A stretch of DNA of 64,000 nucleotides, from assembly GCF_947488135.1 (NCBI RefSeq), contig NZ_CANKYW010000001.1, positions 620,001 to 684,000 of the forward strand, written 5' to 3'. Below the pieces are notes generated by a model. That model did not search any database. It was not told the origin of the DNA and saw nothing but the letters and a program-made list of their open reading frames with translations. The position numbers and the translations under genes are program-made. This document shows, piece by piece, positions 45,775 through 56,102 of the stretch. Origin of the DNA: an uncultured Marivita sp. Its GTDB lineage: Bacteria; Pseudomonadota; Alphaproteobacteria; Rhodobacterales; Rhodobacteraceae. Every line of letters starts with the position of its first letter. Position 1 is the stretch's first letter.

Positions 45775-46410
45775 ATGAAAAACGCCTTTTTCGCTCTCGC
45801 TCTCGCTTTGGTGGCCGCGCCTCTTGGCGCGCATCCCCATATCTTCGTGGAAACCGCCCTGCGGTTCGAGGTGAACGACCGGTCCGAAGTGACCGGCGTC
45901 ACCGTGACCTGGACCTACGACGATTTCTTCACTCTGCTGATTTTCGAGGACATGGGCCTTGATCCCGATGGCGACGGAGAGCTGACACAGGCCGAGCTTG
46001 ATCAGCTTTTGGGCTTCGACCTGGTCGAATGGCCCGAAGGCTTCGAAGGCGATCTTTACGTCTATTCCAACGGTGAGAAGATCGAGATGCCCCTCCCACG
46101 CCCCATCGGCATCGCGGTCGAAAACGGGTTCATCACGGCGACCCATTTCCGCGAGATCCCGGCGGTCCCGACCGACGGGATCGAGATCCTGCAATACGAT
46201 CCGACATATTACGTCGCCTACGATGTGTCCCAGGGCGTGACCCTGACCGATCCCGACTGCACAGCAAACGTGACCGATCCGAACGAGGACGAAGCCTTGG
46301 CGGCGGTCGAAGAAGAGGCGGGCAGCCTGGAGGACGTGTTCGACGAAATGCTCATCGGCGTTCATTTCTCCGACACGATCACGATCTCATGCGCACAGCC
46401 CTCCAACTAG
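45775..46410 (+). CDS. DUF1007 periplasmic protein with EF-hand loop
   Basis: A 211-residue exported protein. The signal ends near residue 19, and the mature N-terminus begins HPHIFVE, the DUF1007 hallmark and likely metal site. A textbook EF-hand loop (Asp63-x-Asp65-x-Asp67-Gly-x-Leu-x-x-x-Glu74, in DPDGDGELTQAE) follows. In this family the gene pairs with a NicO-type permease, as here (22-base overlap with 46389), so it is probably its periplasmic metal-binding partner. Confidence 0.88.
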   Translation: MKNAFFALALALVAAPLGAHPHIFVETALRFEVNDRSEVTGVTVTWTYDDFFTLLIFEDMGLDPDGDGELTQAELDQLLGFDLVEWPEGFEGDLYVYSNGEKIEMPLPRPIGIAVENGFITATHFREIPAVPTDGIEILQYDPTYYVAYDVSQGVTLTDPDCTANVTDPNEDEALAAVEEEAGSLEDVFDEMLIGVHFSDTITISCAQPSN

Positions 46411-47294
46411 CGGCGGGTGCCGTTGTCGCCCTGGCCGTCTGGCTATGGGGCTTTGACGGCGCGCAGATGCTCGAACGTTGGGCCGCCGACGGCCAGCGCG
46501 CTGCACAAAGCGGCATGGCGCAAGGCCTGCGGGCATTGCGCGCGGGTGAACCGGGCGCGATCCTCACCCTGGTGGCGGTCTGTTTCGGGTACGGGTTTTT
46601 CCACGCGGTCGGGCCGGGCCACGGCAAGATCCTGATCGCGGGCTATGGCGTCGCACAGCGCGTTGCCTTGACGCGCCTGTCTCTGCTTGCGGTCCTGTCG
46701 AGCCTCGCGCAGGCGCTGACTGCGATCGTCGTGGTCTATACGGGCGTCTGGATTCTCGACCTGGGTCGCGTCGCGATGGTGGATGCCGCCGAAGACCTGT
46801 TCGCTCCCGTCAGCTATGCTGCCATCGGGATAATCGGTCTTTGGCTGGCCCTTCGCGGTGCAGCGCGGCTTTGGAAAGACCGCGCACCGAAACACCCACA
46901 CGCCCACGCACACGATGCGGACGGGGTTTGCAGTTCCTGCGGCCACGCGCATGGACCGACGCCCGAGCAGGCCGGTAACGTGCGGTCGCTGCGCGATGCG
47001 CTGGTTCTGATCGGGGCCATCGCCATTCGGCCCTGTACCGGTGCGCTGTTCCTCCTGATCCTCGCGGTCAACATGGATATCGATCGTGCCGGCATCCTCG
47101 GCACGCTCGCGATGGGGCTTGGCACCGCCAGCGTGACCCTTGCCGCCGCAATCGGCTCCGTCACCTTCCGAGAAGGGGCGCTGGCGCGCTTCGCGGGAGG
47201 GCCGTACACGGCCCGGATCGCCGGCGTGATCGAAACCGGGGCCGGGCTGATTATCGCCATTCTCGCCGCCCAGTTCCTCCTGCGCGCGCTGTGA
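46389..47294 (+). CDS. NicO-family nickel/cobalt transporter
   Basis: A 301-residue inner-membrane protein with about 6 helices. The HAVGPGHGKILIAGYG motif near residue 75 and IGAIAIRPCTGALFLL are the NicO/RcnA signature. A cytoplasmic His-rich loop (HPHAHAHDADGVCSSC, then GHAHG) near residue 175 should bind the metal. Direction (uptake or efflux) and metal (Ni, Co or Zn) are not fixed by sequence. It overlaps the DUF1007 gene. Confidence 0.9.
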   Translation: MRTALQLAAGAVVALAVWLWGFDGAQMLERWAADGQRAAQSGMAQGLRALRAGEPGAILTLVAVCFGYGFFHAVGPGHGKILIAGYGVAQRVALTRLSLLAVLSSLAQALTAIVVVYTGVWILDLGRVAMVDAAEDLFAPVSYAAIGIIGLWLALRGAARLWKDRAPKHPHAHAHDADGVCSSCGHAHGPTPEQAGNVRSLRDALVLIGAIAIRPCTGALFLLILAVNMDIDRAGILGTLAMGLGTASVTLAAAIGSVTFREGALARFAGGPYTARIAGVIETGAGLIIAILAAQFLLRAL

Positions 47295-47341
47295 TCGACA
47301 AAAGGCTTGCCGGTGGCGCAGGTCAGCGCTAACGCAGGCCC

Positions 47342-48724
47342 ATGCAATCCCCGCTCATGTCATATCCCGCCCATGTCAGGGCCATCCTCGTGCTCGGCTT
47401 GCCTTTGGTGGGCGGCCACATGGCACAGATGGCGATCGGTCTGACCGACACGATCATGGTCGGCTGGTACGGGGCCGAGGCGCTAGCCACGGTGACGCTC
47501 GCCAACACGCTCTTCTTCACGCTGTTCCTGTTCGGCTGCGGCTTTGCCTGGGCGGTGATGCCCATGGTAGCGTCCTTCGCGGCCGAGGGCGACGACCAGA
47601 AGGTGCGCCGCGCAACCCGCATGGGACTATGGCTGTCGGCGCTGTTCTGCGTCTGCATGTTCCCGCTCTTGTGGTGGTCGGAGGCGCTGTTGCTGCGTCT
47701 GGGCCAGACCCCGGTGATCGCCGCCGATGCGCAAACCTATCTGCGAGTTCTGGCGTTCGGTCTCTTGCCCGCGCTGGTGACGATGACGCTCAAAAGCTAC
47801 CTTGCGGCGTTGGAGAAGACACAGGTGGTGTTCTGGGTCACAGTGGTGGCCGTGCCCTACAACGCGCTGGCCAATTATGCGCTGATCTTCGGCAATTTCG
47901 GCTTCCCGGAACTCGGTCTGCAAGGGGCCGCGATTGCGTCGCTCAGCACACACGTGTTCTCGATGCTGGTGGTGGTGGCGTACATCTTGGTTCTTGTGCC
48001 GGAACACAGCCTGTTCCAGCGCCTGTGGAAATCGGATGCCGATATGTTCGCGCAGGTGTTTCGGCTGGGCTGGCCCATCGGACTGACGTCCCTATCCGAA
48101 ACCGGGCTGTTCGCGGCCTCGGCCATCATGATGGGCTGGCTGGGGACCATTCCGCTGGCGGCCCATGGGATCGCGCTGCAACTGGCGTCGATCACCTTCA
48201 TGCTGCATCTGGGCCTGTCCAACGCCGCCACGGTACGGGCCGGCAACGCGTTCGGGCGACGCGACGGGCCGCATATGGCGCGCGGCGGGATCGTGGCGCT
48301 GGGCCTGTCGGCGGTGTGCGCGGTGTCGACGATCTTCGTGTTCGTGGTATTCCCAGAGCCGCTTATTTCGGTCTTCCTCGACCCGGATGATCCGGCCCGA
48401 GCCGATATCATCGCAGCAGGGGTCATCCTGCTGTTCCTCGCGGCGATCTTCCAACTGGTCGACGGCGCACAAGTGGTGGCACTGGGCCTCTTGCGCGGTG
48501 TGCAGGACGCCAAGGTGCCAATGGTGCTCGCCGCTTTGTCCTATTTCGGGGTTGGGCTTCCTGCCGCCTACATCCTGGGCTTCCCCTTCGGGCTGGGAGG
48601 GGCGGGCATCTGGCTGGGTCTCGCGTTCGGCCTGTCGGTCGCGGCGGTGCTTTTGAACCACCGCTTCTGGTTCCGCATGATGCCCGGTCTCAGCCGCCTT
48701 GCAGCGCCTGCGGCCAGCGCATAG
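47342..48724 (+). CDS. MATE-family efflux transporter (NorM-like)
   Basis: A 460-residue multidrug antiporter with 12 helices. [25 protein letters not shown], split around TM1, carries the [10 protein letters not shown] signature, and the C-half opens with [17 protein letters not shown]. It is longer than the MATE at 28944 and belongs to the NorM branch. A second ATG at 47357 is possible. It lies between the NicO and ychF genes with no obvious regulatory link. Confidence 0.9.
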   Translation: MQSPLMSYPAHVRAILVLGLPLVGGHMAQMAIGLTDTIMVGWYGAEALATVTLANTLFFTLFLFGCGFAWAVMPMVASFAAEGDDQKVRRATRMGLWLSALFCVCMFPLLWWSEALLLRLGQTPVIAADAQTYLRVLAFGLLPALVTMTLKSYLAALEKTQVVFWVTVVAVPYNALANYALIFGNFGFPELGLQGAAIASLSTHVFSMLVVVAYILVLVPEHSLFQRLWKSDADMFAQVFRLGWPIGLTSLSETGLFAASAIMMGWLGTIPLAAHGIALQLASITFMLHLGLSNAATVRAGNAFGRRDGPHMARGGIVALGLSAVCAVSTIFVFVVFPEPLISVFLDPDDPARADIIAAGVILLFLAAIFQLVDGAQVVALGLLRGVQDAKVPMVLAALSYFGVGLPAAYILGFPFGLGGAGIWLGLAFGLSVAAVLLNHRFWFRMMPGLSRLAAPAASA

Positions 48725-48760
48725 AAGCGGCGCAAATTCGCAGGATCAGGAGAGACCGAG

Positions 48761-49858
48761 ATGGGCTTCAAGGTGGGAATCGTGGGTTTGCCGAACGTGG
48801 GCAAATCGACCCTTTTCAACGCGCTCACCAAGACGGCTGCGGCGCAGGCGGCGAACTTTCCGTTCTGCACGATCGAGCCCAATGTCGGCGATGTGACCGT
48901 GCCTGACGACCGGCTCGACACGCTGGCGGCGATCGCCAAGTCCAAGCAGATCATCCCCACCCGCATCACCTTCGTGGATATCGCGGGCCTCGTGAAGGGT
49001 GCCTCCAAGGGCGAAGGTTTGGGCAACCAGTTCCTCGCCAATATTCGTGAGGTGGACGCCATCGCCCATGTGCTGCGCTGTTTCGAGGACGGCGACGTGG
49101 TGCATGTGGATGGCCGGGTCGATCCGGTCGCCGACGCCGAAACCATCGAGACCGAGCTGATGCTCGCCGATATCGAAAGCCTCGAAAAGCGGCTTCAGAA
49201 CATCGTCCGCAAAGTGCGCGGCGGCGACAAGGACGCGGTGCAGCAGGAACGCCTGATGCGCGCGGCGCTGGCGGCACTTGAAGAGGGCCGTCCCGCCCGG
49301 ACCGTGCCGGTCGACGCCGAGGACGCCAAGGCCTGGGACATGCTGCAACTGCTGACCACGAAGCCGGTGCTCTACGTCTGCAACGTATCCGAAGAGGACG
49401 CGGCCAACGGCAACGCCTTATCGAACGCCGTAGGCGAAATGGCCGCCGCCCAAGGCAACAGCCACGTCGTGATCTCGGCCCGGATCGAGGAAGAGATCAG
49501 CCAACTGGACGCAGAAGAGGCGCAGGAATTCCTGTCGGAGATGGGTCTGGAAGAGCCGGGATTGGACCGTGTGATCAAGGCAGGCTACGCGCTCTTGCAA
49601 CTCGAGACCTACTTCACCGTCGGCCCCAAAGAGGCCCGCGCCTGGACCATCACCAAGGGCACGGCAGCACCGCAAGCCGCAGGCGTCATTCACGGCGATT
49701 TCGAAAAGGGCTTCATTCGCGCCGAAACCATTGCCTATGACGATTACGTGTCCCTGGGCGGCGAAAACCCGGCCAAGGAGGCCGGCAAGATGCGCGCCGA
49801 GGGCAAAAGCTATGTCGTCAAGGACGGCGACGTGCTGCACTTCCTCTTCAACACCTGA
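48761..49858 (+). CDS. ychF: Ribosome-associated GTPase/ATPase YchF
   Basis: A 365-residue OBG-like ATPase. Walker A is [14 protein letters not shown] near residue 8, the switch is [20 protein letters not shown], and the altered G4 is [10 protein letters not shown] (Asn-x-x-Glu, giving ATP preference). A central coiled coil and the C-terminal TGS domain (about 280-363, [21 protein letters not shown]) are intact. It acts in translation and redox stress. Confidence 0.96.
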   Translation: MGFKVGIVGLPNVGKSTLFNALTKTAAAQAANFPFCTIEPNVGDVTVPDDRLDTLAAIAKSKQIIPTRITFVDIAGLVKGASKGEGLGNQFLANIREVDAIAHVLRCFEDGDVVHVDGRVDPVADAETIETELMLADIESLEKRLQNIVRKVRGGDKDAVQQERLMRAALAALEEGRPARTVPVDAEDAKAWDMLQLLTTKPVLYVCNVSEEDAANGNALSNAVGEMAAAQGNSHVVISARIEEEISQLDAEEAQEFLSEMGLEEPGLDRVIKAGYALLQLETYFTVGPKEARAWTITKGTAAPQAAGVIHGDFEKGFIRAETIAYDDYVSLGGENPAKEAGKMRAEGKSYVVKDGDVLHFLFNT

Positions 49859-49931
49859 GCACCGAAAAAACTTGCGGAAAGGGTGGTTTCCACCCTTGTC
49901 CCCGCCCGCACAGGTCACTAAACGGGTCGGC

Positions 49932-50021
49932 GGAGACGTGGCCGAGTGGTCGAAGGCGCTCCCCTGCTAAGGGAGTAGGCGGGAAACCGTCTCGAGGGTT
50001 CGAATCCCTTCGTCTCCGCCA
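49932..50021 (+). tRNA. tRNA-Ser(GCU)
   Basis: The acceptor stem GGAGACG (49932-49938) pairs with CGTCTCC (50011-50017), followed by G and encoded CCA. The anticodon loop CTGCTAA gives GCU between CTCCC/GGGAG arms. A long variable arm (class II) and GGTTCGAATCC T-arm are present. 3' to it is about 135 bp of AT-richer sequence, then catabolic genes; tRNA-Ser is a common integration site, but no integrase or attachment repeat is visible. Confidence 0.96.
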
Positions 50022-50157
50022 TCAACCATCATCAAAATTATGTTTTCGCTGCGCATTACTTGGTGTGTGAGGGATGTAGATCCATTTCTGGATACACGTC
50101 GTTTCGCTCGTATTTGTTTGTCAGCCGCTTTGTCGTCGCTCTCGAACGGAGGGTGGC

Positions 50158-51525
50158 TTAATCAAGTACTTGGGGTCGCACGAAACCTCGAGAGGGCGTG
50201 TCTCCTGCTGCTTCCTTGATCGCGCCGGTCAGTTTGGTCACCAATTCGTCGATCTGCGCGTCCTCGATGATGAAGGGTGGGGCGATCAGGATGTGGTCGC
50301 CGTGAAGCCCGTCGATGGTGCCGCCCATTGGATAGCACATCAGGCCCGCTTCCATCGCCTTGGCTTTGACCTTGGCGTGGATTTTGCGGGCCGGATCGAA
50401 GGTCGCCTTGGTTTCGCGGTTCTCGACCAGTTCGACGCCGCGGAAGAGCCCGCGTCCGCGGATGTCGCCGACATGGGGGTGTTGCTCCAATGCCGAGCGC
50501 AGCGCGGCGTCGAGTTTCGCACCCTGTTCGCGCACGCGATGCAGCAAATCATGGGTCTTGATCTCGTCCAGCACCGCGTTTGCGGCAGCCGCCGCCATCG
50601 CGTGCCCGAGATAGGTGTGGCCGTGCTGGAAAAACCCCGAACCTGACGCGATGGCGTCGTAGATGTGGCCTTGTACCAAAAGCGCGCCGATCGGCTGATA
50701 GCCCGCGCCCAGCCCCTTTGCGATCGTCACCATGTCGGGGGACACGCCATCTTCCTGGCAGGCGAAAAGATGTCCGGTTCGGCCCATGCCGCACATCACC
50801 TCATCGAGGATCAGCAGGACGCCATGGGCATCGCAGATCTCCCGGATGCGTTTGAGGTATCCGGGCACCGCAGGCACCGCGCCAGATGTGGCGCCGACGA
50901 CAGGTTCCGCGACGAAGGCCATGACTGTTTCCGGCCCGAGGCGCTGGATTTCGGTCTCCAGCTCTTCGGCCACGCGCAGGCCGTAGGCCTCGGCGCTTTC
51001 GTCGTCACGGCGGCCACGGTATTCGTAGCAGGGCGAGATATGGGTGGTGTCGACCAGCATCGGGGCGAATTGTGCCCGACGCCATTCATTCCCCCCGGCG
51101 GCAAGCGCGCCCAGCGTGTTGCCGTGATAGCTTTGCTTGCGGGCAATCACCCGGTGGCGGTCCGGCTGGCCAATCTCCATGAAATACTGCCGCGCGAGCT
51201 TCAGCGCGGCTTCCACAGCCTCAGACCCGCCCGACACCAGATAGACCCTGTCGATCCCTTTGGGTGCAGCGGCGACAAGCCTGTCAGCAAGTCGTTCTGC
51301 GGGTTCTGACGTGAAGAAGCCGGTATGCGCGAAGGCCATCTTGTCGAGTTGGTCGTGCAACGCCGCCCGGACATGGGCGTTGGAATGGCCGAGGCAGGAC
51401 ACCGCAGCCCCGCCGCACCCGTCGAGGTAACGCTTGCCGTTGGCGTCGATCAGGTAGCAGCCATCCCCGGCCACGGCCTCTGGCAGATGTCCCTTGGTGG
51501 AGCGACCGAAGACATGGCTGGACAT
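50158..51525 (-). CDS. Class III PLP-dependent aminotransferase
   Basis: A 455-residue fold-type I aminotransferase. YLVSGGSEAVEAALK, the LILDEVMCGMGRTG motif (cofactor Asp) near residue 237 and the PLP Lys in VTIAKGLGAGYQP near 267 are intact. It transfers an omega- or alpha-amino group, commonly to pyruvate. Its position after uspA and a TRAP-TAXI transporter implies an imported amino compound as substrate; taurine is one possibility, but no xsc or pta accompanies it. Confidence 0.88.
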   Translation of the reverse strand: MSSHVFGRSTKGHLPEAVAGDGCYLIDANGKRYLDGCGGAAVSCLGHSNAHVRAALHDQLDKMAFAHTGFFTSEPAERLADRLVAAAPKGIDRVYLVSGGSEAVEAALKLARQYFMEIGQPDRHRVIARKQSYHGNTLGALAAGGNEWRRAQFAPMLVDTTHISPCYEYRGRRDDESAEAYGLRVAEELETEIQRLGPETVMAFVAEPVVGATSGAVPAVPGYLKRIREICDAHGVLLILDEVMCGMGRTGHLFACQEDGVSPDMVTIAKGLGAGYQPIGALLVQGHIYDAIASGSGFFQHGHTYLGHAMAAAAANAVLDEIKTHDLLHRVREQGAKLDAALRSALEQHPHVGDIRGRGLFRGVELVENRETKATFDPARKIHAKVKAKAMEAGLMCYPMGGTIDGLHGDHILIAPPFIIEDAQIDELVTKLTGAIKEAAGDTPSRGFVRPQVLD

Positions 51526-51528
51526 GGA

Positions 51529-51954
51529 TCAGTTCCTGACGACGTAGACCGATTGCTTGGCGTGGCGCACGACACGGGCGGCGTTCGGACCCAGGAGGTA
51601 GTCGCGCAGTTCCGGGCGATGCGACCCCATGACGATCAGGTCCACTTTCAACTTGTCTGCGGCCCGCAGGATCTCGTCGTAGATCGTGCCGTGCAGGATG
51701 TGCGGGTGCACCTCCACGTTGTCCGGGACAGTCTCGTTGACCCATGTCTTGAGCGCTGTTCCGAACGACTTGATCGCGGTCGCCTCGAAATCCTTTTTGA
51801 AAAAGCCGGACACTTGCGGAAGCCCGAAATCCGGCAGGACCGAAACGACATGCAGCACGCCGTTCTCTCCGACAAGGGCGAGCGCCTCGTGCAGGGGCGT
51901 CTTGCTTGCCTCCGGATCGTTCAGATCGACGGGCAGGAGGATGGTTTTCGACAT
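51529..51954 (-). CDS. Universal stress protein (UspA family)
   Basis: A 141-residue Usp. The nucleotide-binding loop is VMGSHRPELRDYLLGPNAARVVRHA, split as VMGSHRPELRDYLLGPNA and the following helix, near residue 107. It lies 12 bases after the TRAP permease stop and 3 bases before the aminotransferase start, so it is part of the operon. Usp proteins often accompany TRAP transporters, where one (TeaD) regulates uptake by binding ATP; a similar role here is inferred. Confidence 0.88.
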   Translation of the reverse strand: MSKTILLPVDLNDPEASKTPLHEALALVGENGVLHVVSVLPDFGLPQVSGFFKKDFEATAIKSFGTALKTWVNETVPDNVEVHPHILHGTIYDEILRAADKLKVDLIVMGSHRPELRDYLLGPNAARVVRHAKQSVYVVRN

Positions 51955-51965
51955 GATCTGTCTCC

Positions 51966-54602
51966 TCAGAAGGCCGGTTTGGTCTGGCGACGACGCTGCA
52001 TCGCGATCACGGCCCCAAGGAGCAACAGCGCTGGAATGTAGAGCCAGTATTTCGAGGGTCGGTCAGCCGGTGACAGCAGGCTGACGACCTCGACCCGGGG
52101 TTCGGTGTAGAAGTCGAACCCTTGCAGCTTTTCCTGATAGTCGGTGCCGAACATCGGTTCATCCATGAACATCCGGTCGCCTTCGGGCAACAGGAACAGC
52201 CCCGCCGCATCGGCGCGACCCGTTTCGGGATCGGAGTCCTCGATGGTGTGGATGAGGGTCGTTTGGGTCATCTCTCCTGTGGTGAAGGATGGCCCGGCCA
52301 CCACGAAGCGCACGGTATCGCCGGGCGATGCCTCGTCAAAGGCGGCGGCGAGCTGCGTCGCCGGGCGTTCGTCGAATTTCGGCACGATGCGGTCGAGCCA
52401 GAACCCGGGCACGAAGAGCGTGAACGCCACGAGCAGCAGCGCAACGCTTTCCCAGATGCGCGAGCGGGCCAGGAAATAGCCCTGCGTCGCAGCCGCGAAG
52501 AGGAGCATCGCGAAGGTCGCCACAACGAAGATGAAGACCGCTTGCAGGATCCCAGTCGTCGTTCCCAGGTCGACGCCATAGAGGATCAGCGTCGGGTTAT
52601 AGATGAACAGGAACGGCAGGGCGACGGTGCGCAACGAGTAGAAGAACGCGGTAAAGCCGGTGCGGATCGGATCACCCCCGGACACCGCCGCCGCGGCGAA
52701 ACTGGCAAGCCCCACCGGTGGCGTTACGTCCGCCATGATGCCGAAGTAGAAGACGAACAGGTGTGCTGCGATGAGCGGCACGATCAGCCCTTCCTGCGCC
52801 CCGAGCGTCACCACGACGGACGCCATGAGCGACGACACGACGATATAGTTCGCCGTCGTCGGCAGACCCATCCCGAGGATCAGCGAAAACACCCCGACCA
52901 GCAGCAGCATGATCATCAGGTTGCCGCCCGAGAGCGTTTCGACCAGCCCGGCGAGTTCGGTGCCGATGGGCGTCTTCGTTACGGTGGCCACGATGATGCC
53001 GGCGGCAGCGGTCGCGACGCCGATGCCGATCATGTTGCGCGCGCCTGCGATCATGCCTTCGATGAAATCTACGCCACCGGCGCGCAGCGCATCGCTCATG
53101 CTTTCGCCTCTGAACAGGGCCTTGAGCGGCCTCTGGGTGACGATGATGAGCAACATTGCCGCCACCGCGTAGAACGCCGATTTGGCGGGCGACTGCATTT
53201 CCACCATGAGGAACCAGATCAGCACGAGGATTGGCAGAAGGTAATGCAGACCTGTCGGGAACACCTGCGCCACGGTGGGCAGGGTGAAGTTCGGGTTGTT
53301 CGGATCGTCGAGCGTCAGGTCCGGGTTCTTGGCCGACACGCGCACCATCCAGACATAGACGAGCGCGATGATCACGAGAACCGTCCAATCGCCGAACGAA
53401 CCGGCCACCTCTCGCAGGCCCTGAATGCCGTAGATCAGCGCGGTGAAAAGCACGCCTGTCACGACGAACCCGATGGCGATCTTGACGAACATCCGGCCGA
53501 GGCTGGTTGCGGTGCCAAGGGCGGGCATGTCGGTTTTCAGCGCTTCGAGATGCACGATATAGACAAGCGCGATGTAGGAAATCACGGCCGGAATGAAGGC
53601 GTGCTTGATGACCTCGACATAGGAAATCCCGACGAACTCGACCATCAGGAAGGCCGCGGCCCCCATGACGGGCGGCATGATCTGACCATTCACGGAAGAC
53701 GCCACCTCGACCGCGCCCGCCTTTTCGGACGAGAAGCCGACCTTTTTCATCAGCGGGATGGTGAAGGTGCCCGTCGTCACCACGTTGGCGATGGAGGAGC
53801 CAGAGATCAGCCCGGTCATGGCCGAGCCGACCACGGCCGCTTTGGCCGGGCCGCCGCGAAGCGCGCCAAGACCTGCAAATGCCAGCTGGATGAAATAGTT
53901 GCCCGCCCCGGCCTTGTCGAGGATCGCGCCGAAGAGCACGAACAGGAACACGAAGGCGGTGGATACGCCGAGCGGAATACCGAAGACCCCCGTCGTGTCG
54001 AGCCACTGGGCATTGACGATAGAGCTGAACGACAGGCCCTGGTGTTCGATGATGTCGGGGATCAGAAACCCTTGCCCGGTATAGGCATAGAGCAGGAAGA
54101 TCGACCCGACTACGGTCAGCGCCGGACCAAGCGCGCGACGCGACGCCTCCAGCAAAAGAACGATCCCGACCGTACCGATGGCGATCTGCGTCTCGGTCGG
54201 AAGACCGGACCGCGCGGTCGTCGCCAATTCGCGGGAAAAGAGAAACACGTAAAAGGCGCAACCGCCGCCGACAATGGCCAGCACCCAGTCATAAAGCGGC
54301 ACCCGGTCGCGCGGGGAGCCTTTGAAGGCGGGATAGGCAAGGAAGGCCAGCACCATGGCAAAGGCGAGGTGCACAGGCCGTGTCTGAGAGGAATTGAGAG
54401 CCGGTATGTACTGCGCGAACCAAAGCTGCGGTTGCGCGATCCATATCTGGAACACGGACCACGCAAAGGCCAGCCCGGCGATAAAGAGCGCGACATTTCG
54501 GTTTTTCGGGGCACGCCCGCCGCTGTCCGTGGAGGCAACGAGATCCTGAAGTTCCTCGTCACTGAATTCGCGGCCCTTGCGGGCGTCTGTTGGTTCGCTC
54601 AT
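51966..54602 (-). CDS. TRAP transporter fused permease (DctQ-DctM)
   Basis: An 878-residue membrane protein combining the small (4-helix) and large (12-helix) TRAP subunits, the form used with TAXI binding proteins. After a cytoplasmic start the small part lies at about 40-190; the DctM core includes AAVVGSAMTGLISGSSIANV near 265 and LILGMGLPTTANYIVVSS near 575. The C-terminal ~150 residues add a periplasmic domain and a final helix (YWLYIPALLLLGAVIAM). It uses an ion gradient to import an organic anion. Confidence 0.93.
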   Translation of the reverse strand: MSEPTDARKGREFSDEELQDLVASTDSGGRAPKNRNVALFIAGLAFAWSVFQIWIAQPQLWFAQYIPALNSSQTRPVHLAFAMVLAFLAYPAFKGSPRDRVPLYDWVLAIVGGGCAFYVFLFSRELATTARSGLPTETQIAIGTVGIVLLLEASRRALGPALTVVGSIFLLYAYTGQGFLIPDIIEHQGLSFSSIVNAQWLDTTGVFGIPLGVSTAFVFLFVLFGAILDKAGAGNYFIQLAFAGLGALRGGPAKAAVVGSAMTGLISGSSIANVVTTGTFTIPLMKKVGFSSEKAGAVEVASSVNGQIMPPVMGAAAFLMVEFVGISYVEVIKHAFIPAVISYIALVYIVHLEALKTDMPALGTATSLGRMFVKIAIGFVVTGVLFTALIYGIQGLREVAGSFGDWTVLVIIALVYVWMVRVSAKNPDLTLDDPNNPNFTLPTVAQVFPTGLHYLLPILVLIWFLMVEMQSPAKSAFYAVAAMLLIIVTQRPLKALFRGESMSDALRAGGVDFIEGMIAGARNMIGIGVATAAAGIIVATVTKTPIGTELAGLVETLSGGNLMIMLLLVGVFSLILGMGLPTTANYIVVSSLMASVVVTLGAQEGLIVPLIAAHLFVFYFGIMADVTPPVGLASFAAAAVSGGDPIRTGFTAFFYSLRTVALPFLFIYNPTLILYGVDLGTTTGILQAVFIFVVATFAMLLFAAATQGYFLARSRIWESVALLLVAFTLFVPGFWLDRIVPKFDERPATQLAAAFDEASPGDTVRFVVAGPSFTTGEMTQTTLIHTIEDSDPETGRADAAGLFLLPEGDRMFMDEPMFGTDYQEKLQGFDFYTEPRVEVVSLLSPADRPSKYWLYIPALLLLGAVIAMQRRRQTKPAF

Positions 54603-54682
54603 GCGGTTTCCCCCGTTCTTCGCAAAACGGGCCGCCGCCGGAAACCGGGGCGGCCCGTCCGAGTCTTTTCAGCCGTGGCCGA

Positions 54683-55645
54683 TCATTCGATCAGACCGGC
54701 CTCGCGGAAATACTGTTCCGCACCGGGGTGAAGCGGGGCAGACAGGCCGTCATTGGCCATCTCCGCCGGATCGAGATTCGCGAAGGCGGGGTGCAGGCCG
54801 CGGAACTGGTCGATATCCTCGAACACGGCCTTGACGAGCGCGTAGACCACCTCGTCGGCCACATCGGTGGATGTCACCAGCGTGGCACCCACACCGAAGG
54901 TCTGCACGTCCTCGTCATTGCCGCGATACATGCCGCCTGGAATGGTGGCGGTGCGGTAGAACGGGTTTTCCTCGACCAGCGTGTCCACGGCGTCACCCGT
55001 CACGTTGACGAGAACCGCGTCGCAGGCGGTCGTGGCTTCCTGGATGGAGCCCGACGGGTGACCGACGGTATAGACCATCGCGTCGATATTGTTGTCGCAC
55101 AGCGCCTGGGATTGTTCGCCGGCCTGAAGCTCGGACGCGACGGTGAAATCGTCCATCGTCCAGCCAAGAGCGTCCATCAGAACTTCCATCGTGCCGCGCT
55201 GGCCGGAGCCGGGGTTGCCGACATTCACGCGCTTGCCCTGAAGGTCCTCGAAGTTGGTGATCCCGGCATCGGCGCGCGCAACCACGGTGAACGGCTCGGG
55301 GTGGATCGAGAAGACGGCCCGCAGACCTTCGAACGCGCCCTGCTCTTCGAACTGGGAGGTGCCGTTGAAGGCGTGGTACTGCCAGTCGGACTGGGCGACG
55401 CCGAAGTCGAGCTCGCCGGAGCGGATGGCGTTGATGTTGAACACGGAGCCACCGGTCGATTCCACGCCGCAGCGGATCCCGTGTTCGGCCCGTGTGCGCG
55501 ACATCATGCGACAGATCGCGCCACCGGTCGGATAGTAGACGCCCGTGACGCCGCCGGTACCGATGGTGATGAACGTGTCCTGGGCCAATGTCGGCGTGGC
55601 GACCAGGGTCGCGCCAACAAAGGCCATCGCAGTGGTGAGTTTCAT
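54683..55645 (-). CDS. TAXI-family TRAP solute-binding protein
   Basis: A 320-residue periplasmic protein. The signal ends near residue 21 (PTLAQ), and the mature start [20 protein letters not shown] is the TAXI signature. [20 protein letters not shown] marks the first lobe's binding region. It delivers substrate to the fused permease encoded 80 bases downstream. An SD (AAGGAGG) at a good distance favours ATG 55645 over an earlier start. Head of the SBP-permease-usp-aminotransferase operon. Confidence 0.93.
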   Translation of the reverse strand: MKLTTAMAFVGATLVATPTLAQDTFITIGTGGVTGVYYPTGGAICRMMSRTRAEHGIRCGVESTGGSVFNINAIRSGELDFGVAQSDWQYHAFNGTSQFEEQGAFEGLRAVFSIHPEPFTVVARADAGITNFEDLQGKRVNVGNPGSGQRGTMEVLMDALGWTMDDFTVASELQAGEQSQALCDNNIDAMVYTVGHPSGSIQEATTACDAVLVNVTGDAVDTLVEENPFYRTATIPGGMYRGNDEDVQTFGVGATLVTSTDVADEVVYALVKAVFEDIDQFRGLHPAFANLDPAEMANDGLSAPLHPGAEQYFREAGLIE

Positions 55646-56102
55646 GTAGGTGTCCTCCTTATTGGATGGGCAAAGCCCTCGCCACAGGTTTGCATTTTCA
55701 AAAATGGGACACAACACAAATGCCTTTTTTGCCGGGCTTAGAGGAGGCCATATCGAGTCGCTGAAAAAAAAGGGAAAAGATTGACCGTTTGTGGAGAACA
55801 TATCCGGGCCTTCGATCTGCGGTGATGCATCGCCAATCTACCAACCATTTCAATGAAGGTGCGCAACCTGTGGTTTGCGATTCATCTCGTCACCAAAAGC
55901 CGTGCTACCGCCGATGATAAGCTTAGAACTCATAGCCTGTAGATGACGGTCGCGGAAAAGAGCTCTATCCTAGGGTTTGGGAACATGCCGCAAGCGATTT
56001 GTGACCAACTCAACGCCACCAAAAAAAATGTCTTGGATGGCGAACAGCAATTGGTGGGTTCATTACAAACATTTGCAACCACCAAAAAAAAAGGACGTCC
56101 CC
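55646..56102. other. 457-bp divergent intergenic region with A-tracts
   Basis: This gap separates the TAXI gene (leftward) from the enolase-family gene (rightward), so it should hold two promoters. Two homopolymer tracts, A8 at 56021-56028 and A9 at 56084-56092, each follow CACC or ACC; the second adjoins the SD AAGGA of the enolase-family gene. A short frame at 55943 is open through the tracts but has no ribosome site. I could not assign a -35/-10 with confidence. Confidence 0.5.

Noticed and set aside
52122-54731. 869-residue plus-strand frame over the TRAP permease
   Set aside because: Antisense shadow of a hydrophobic protein, giving an implausible charged His/Arg/Asp sequence.
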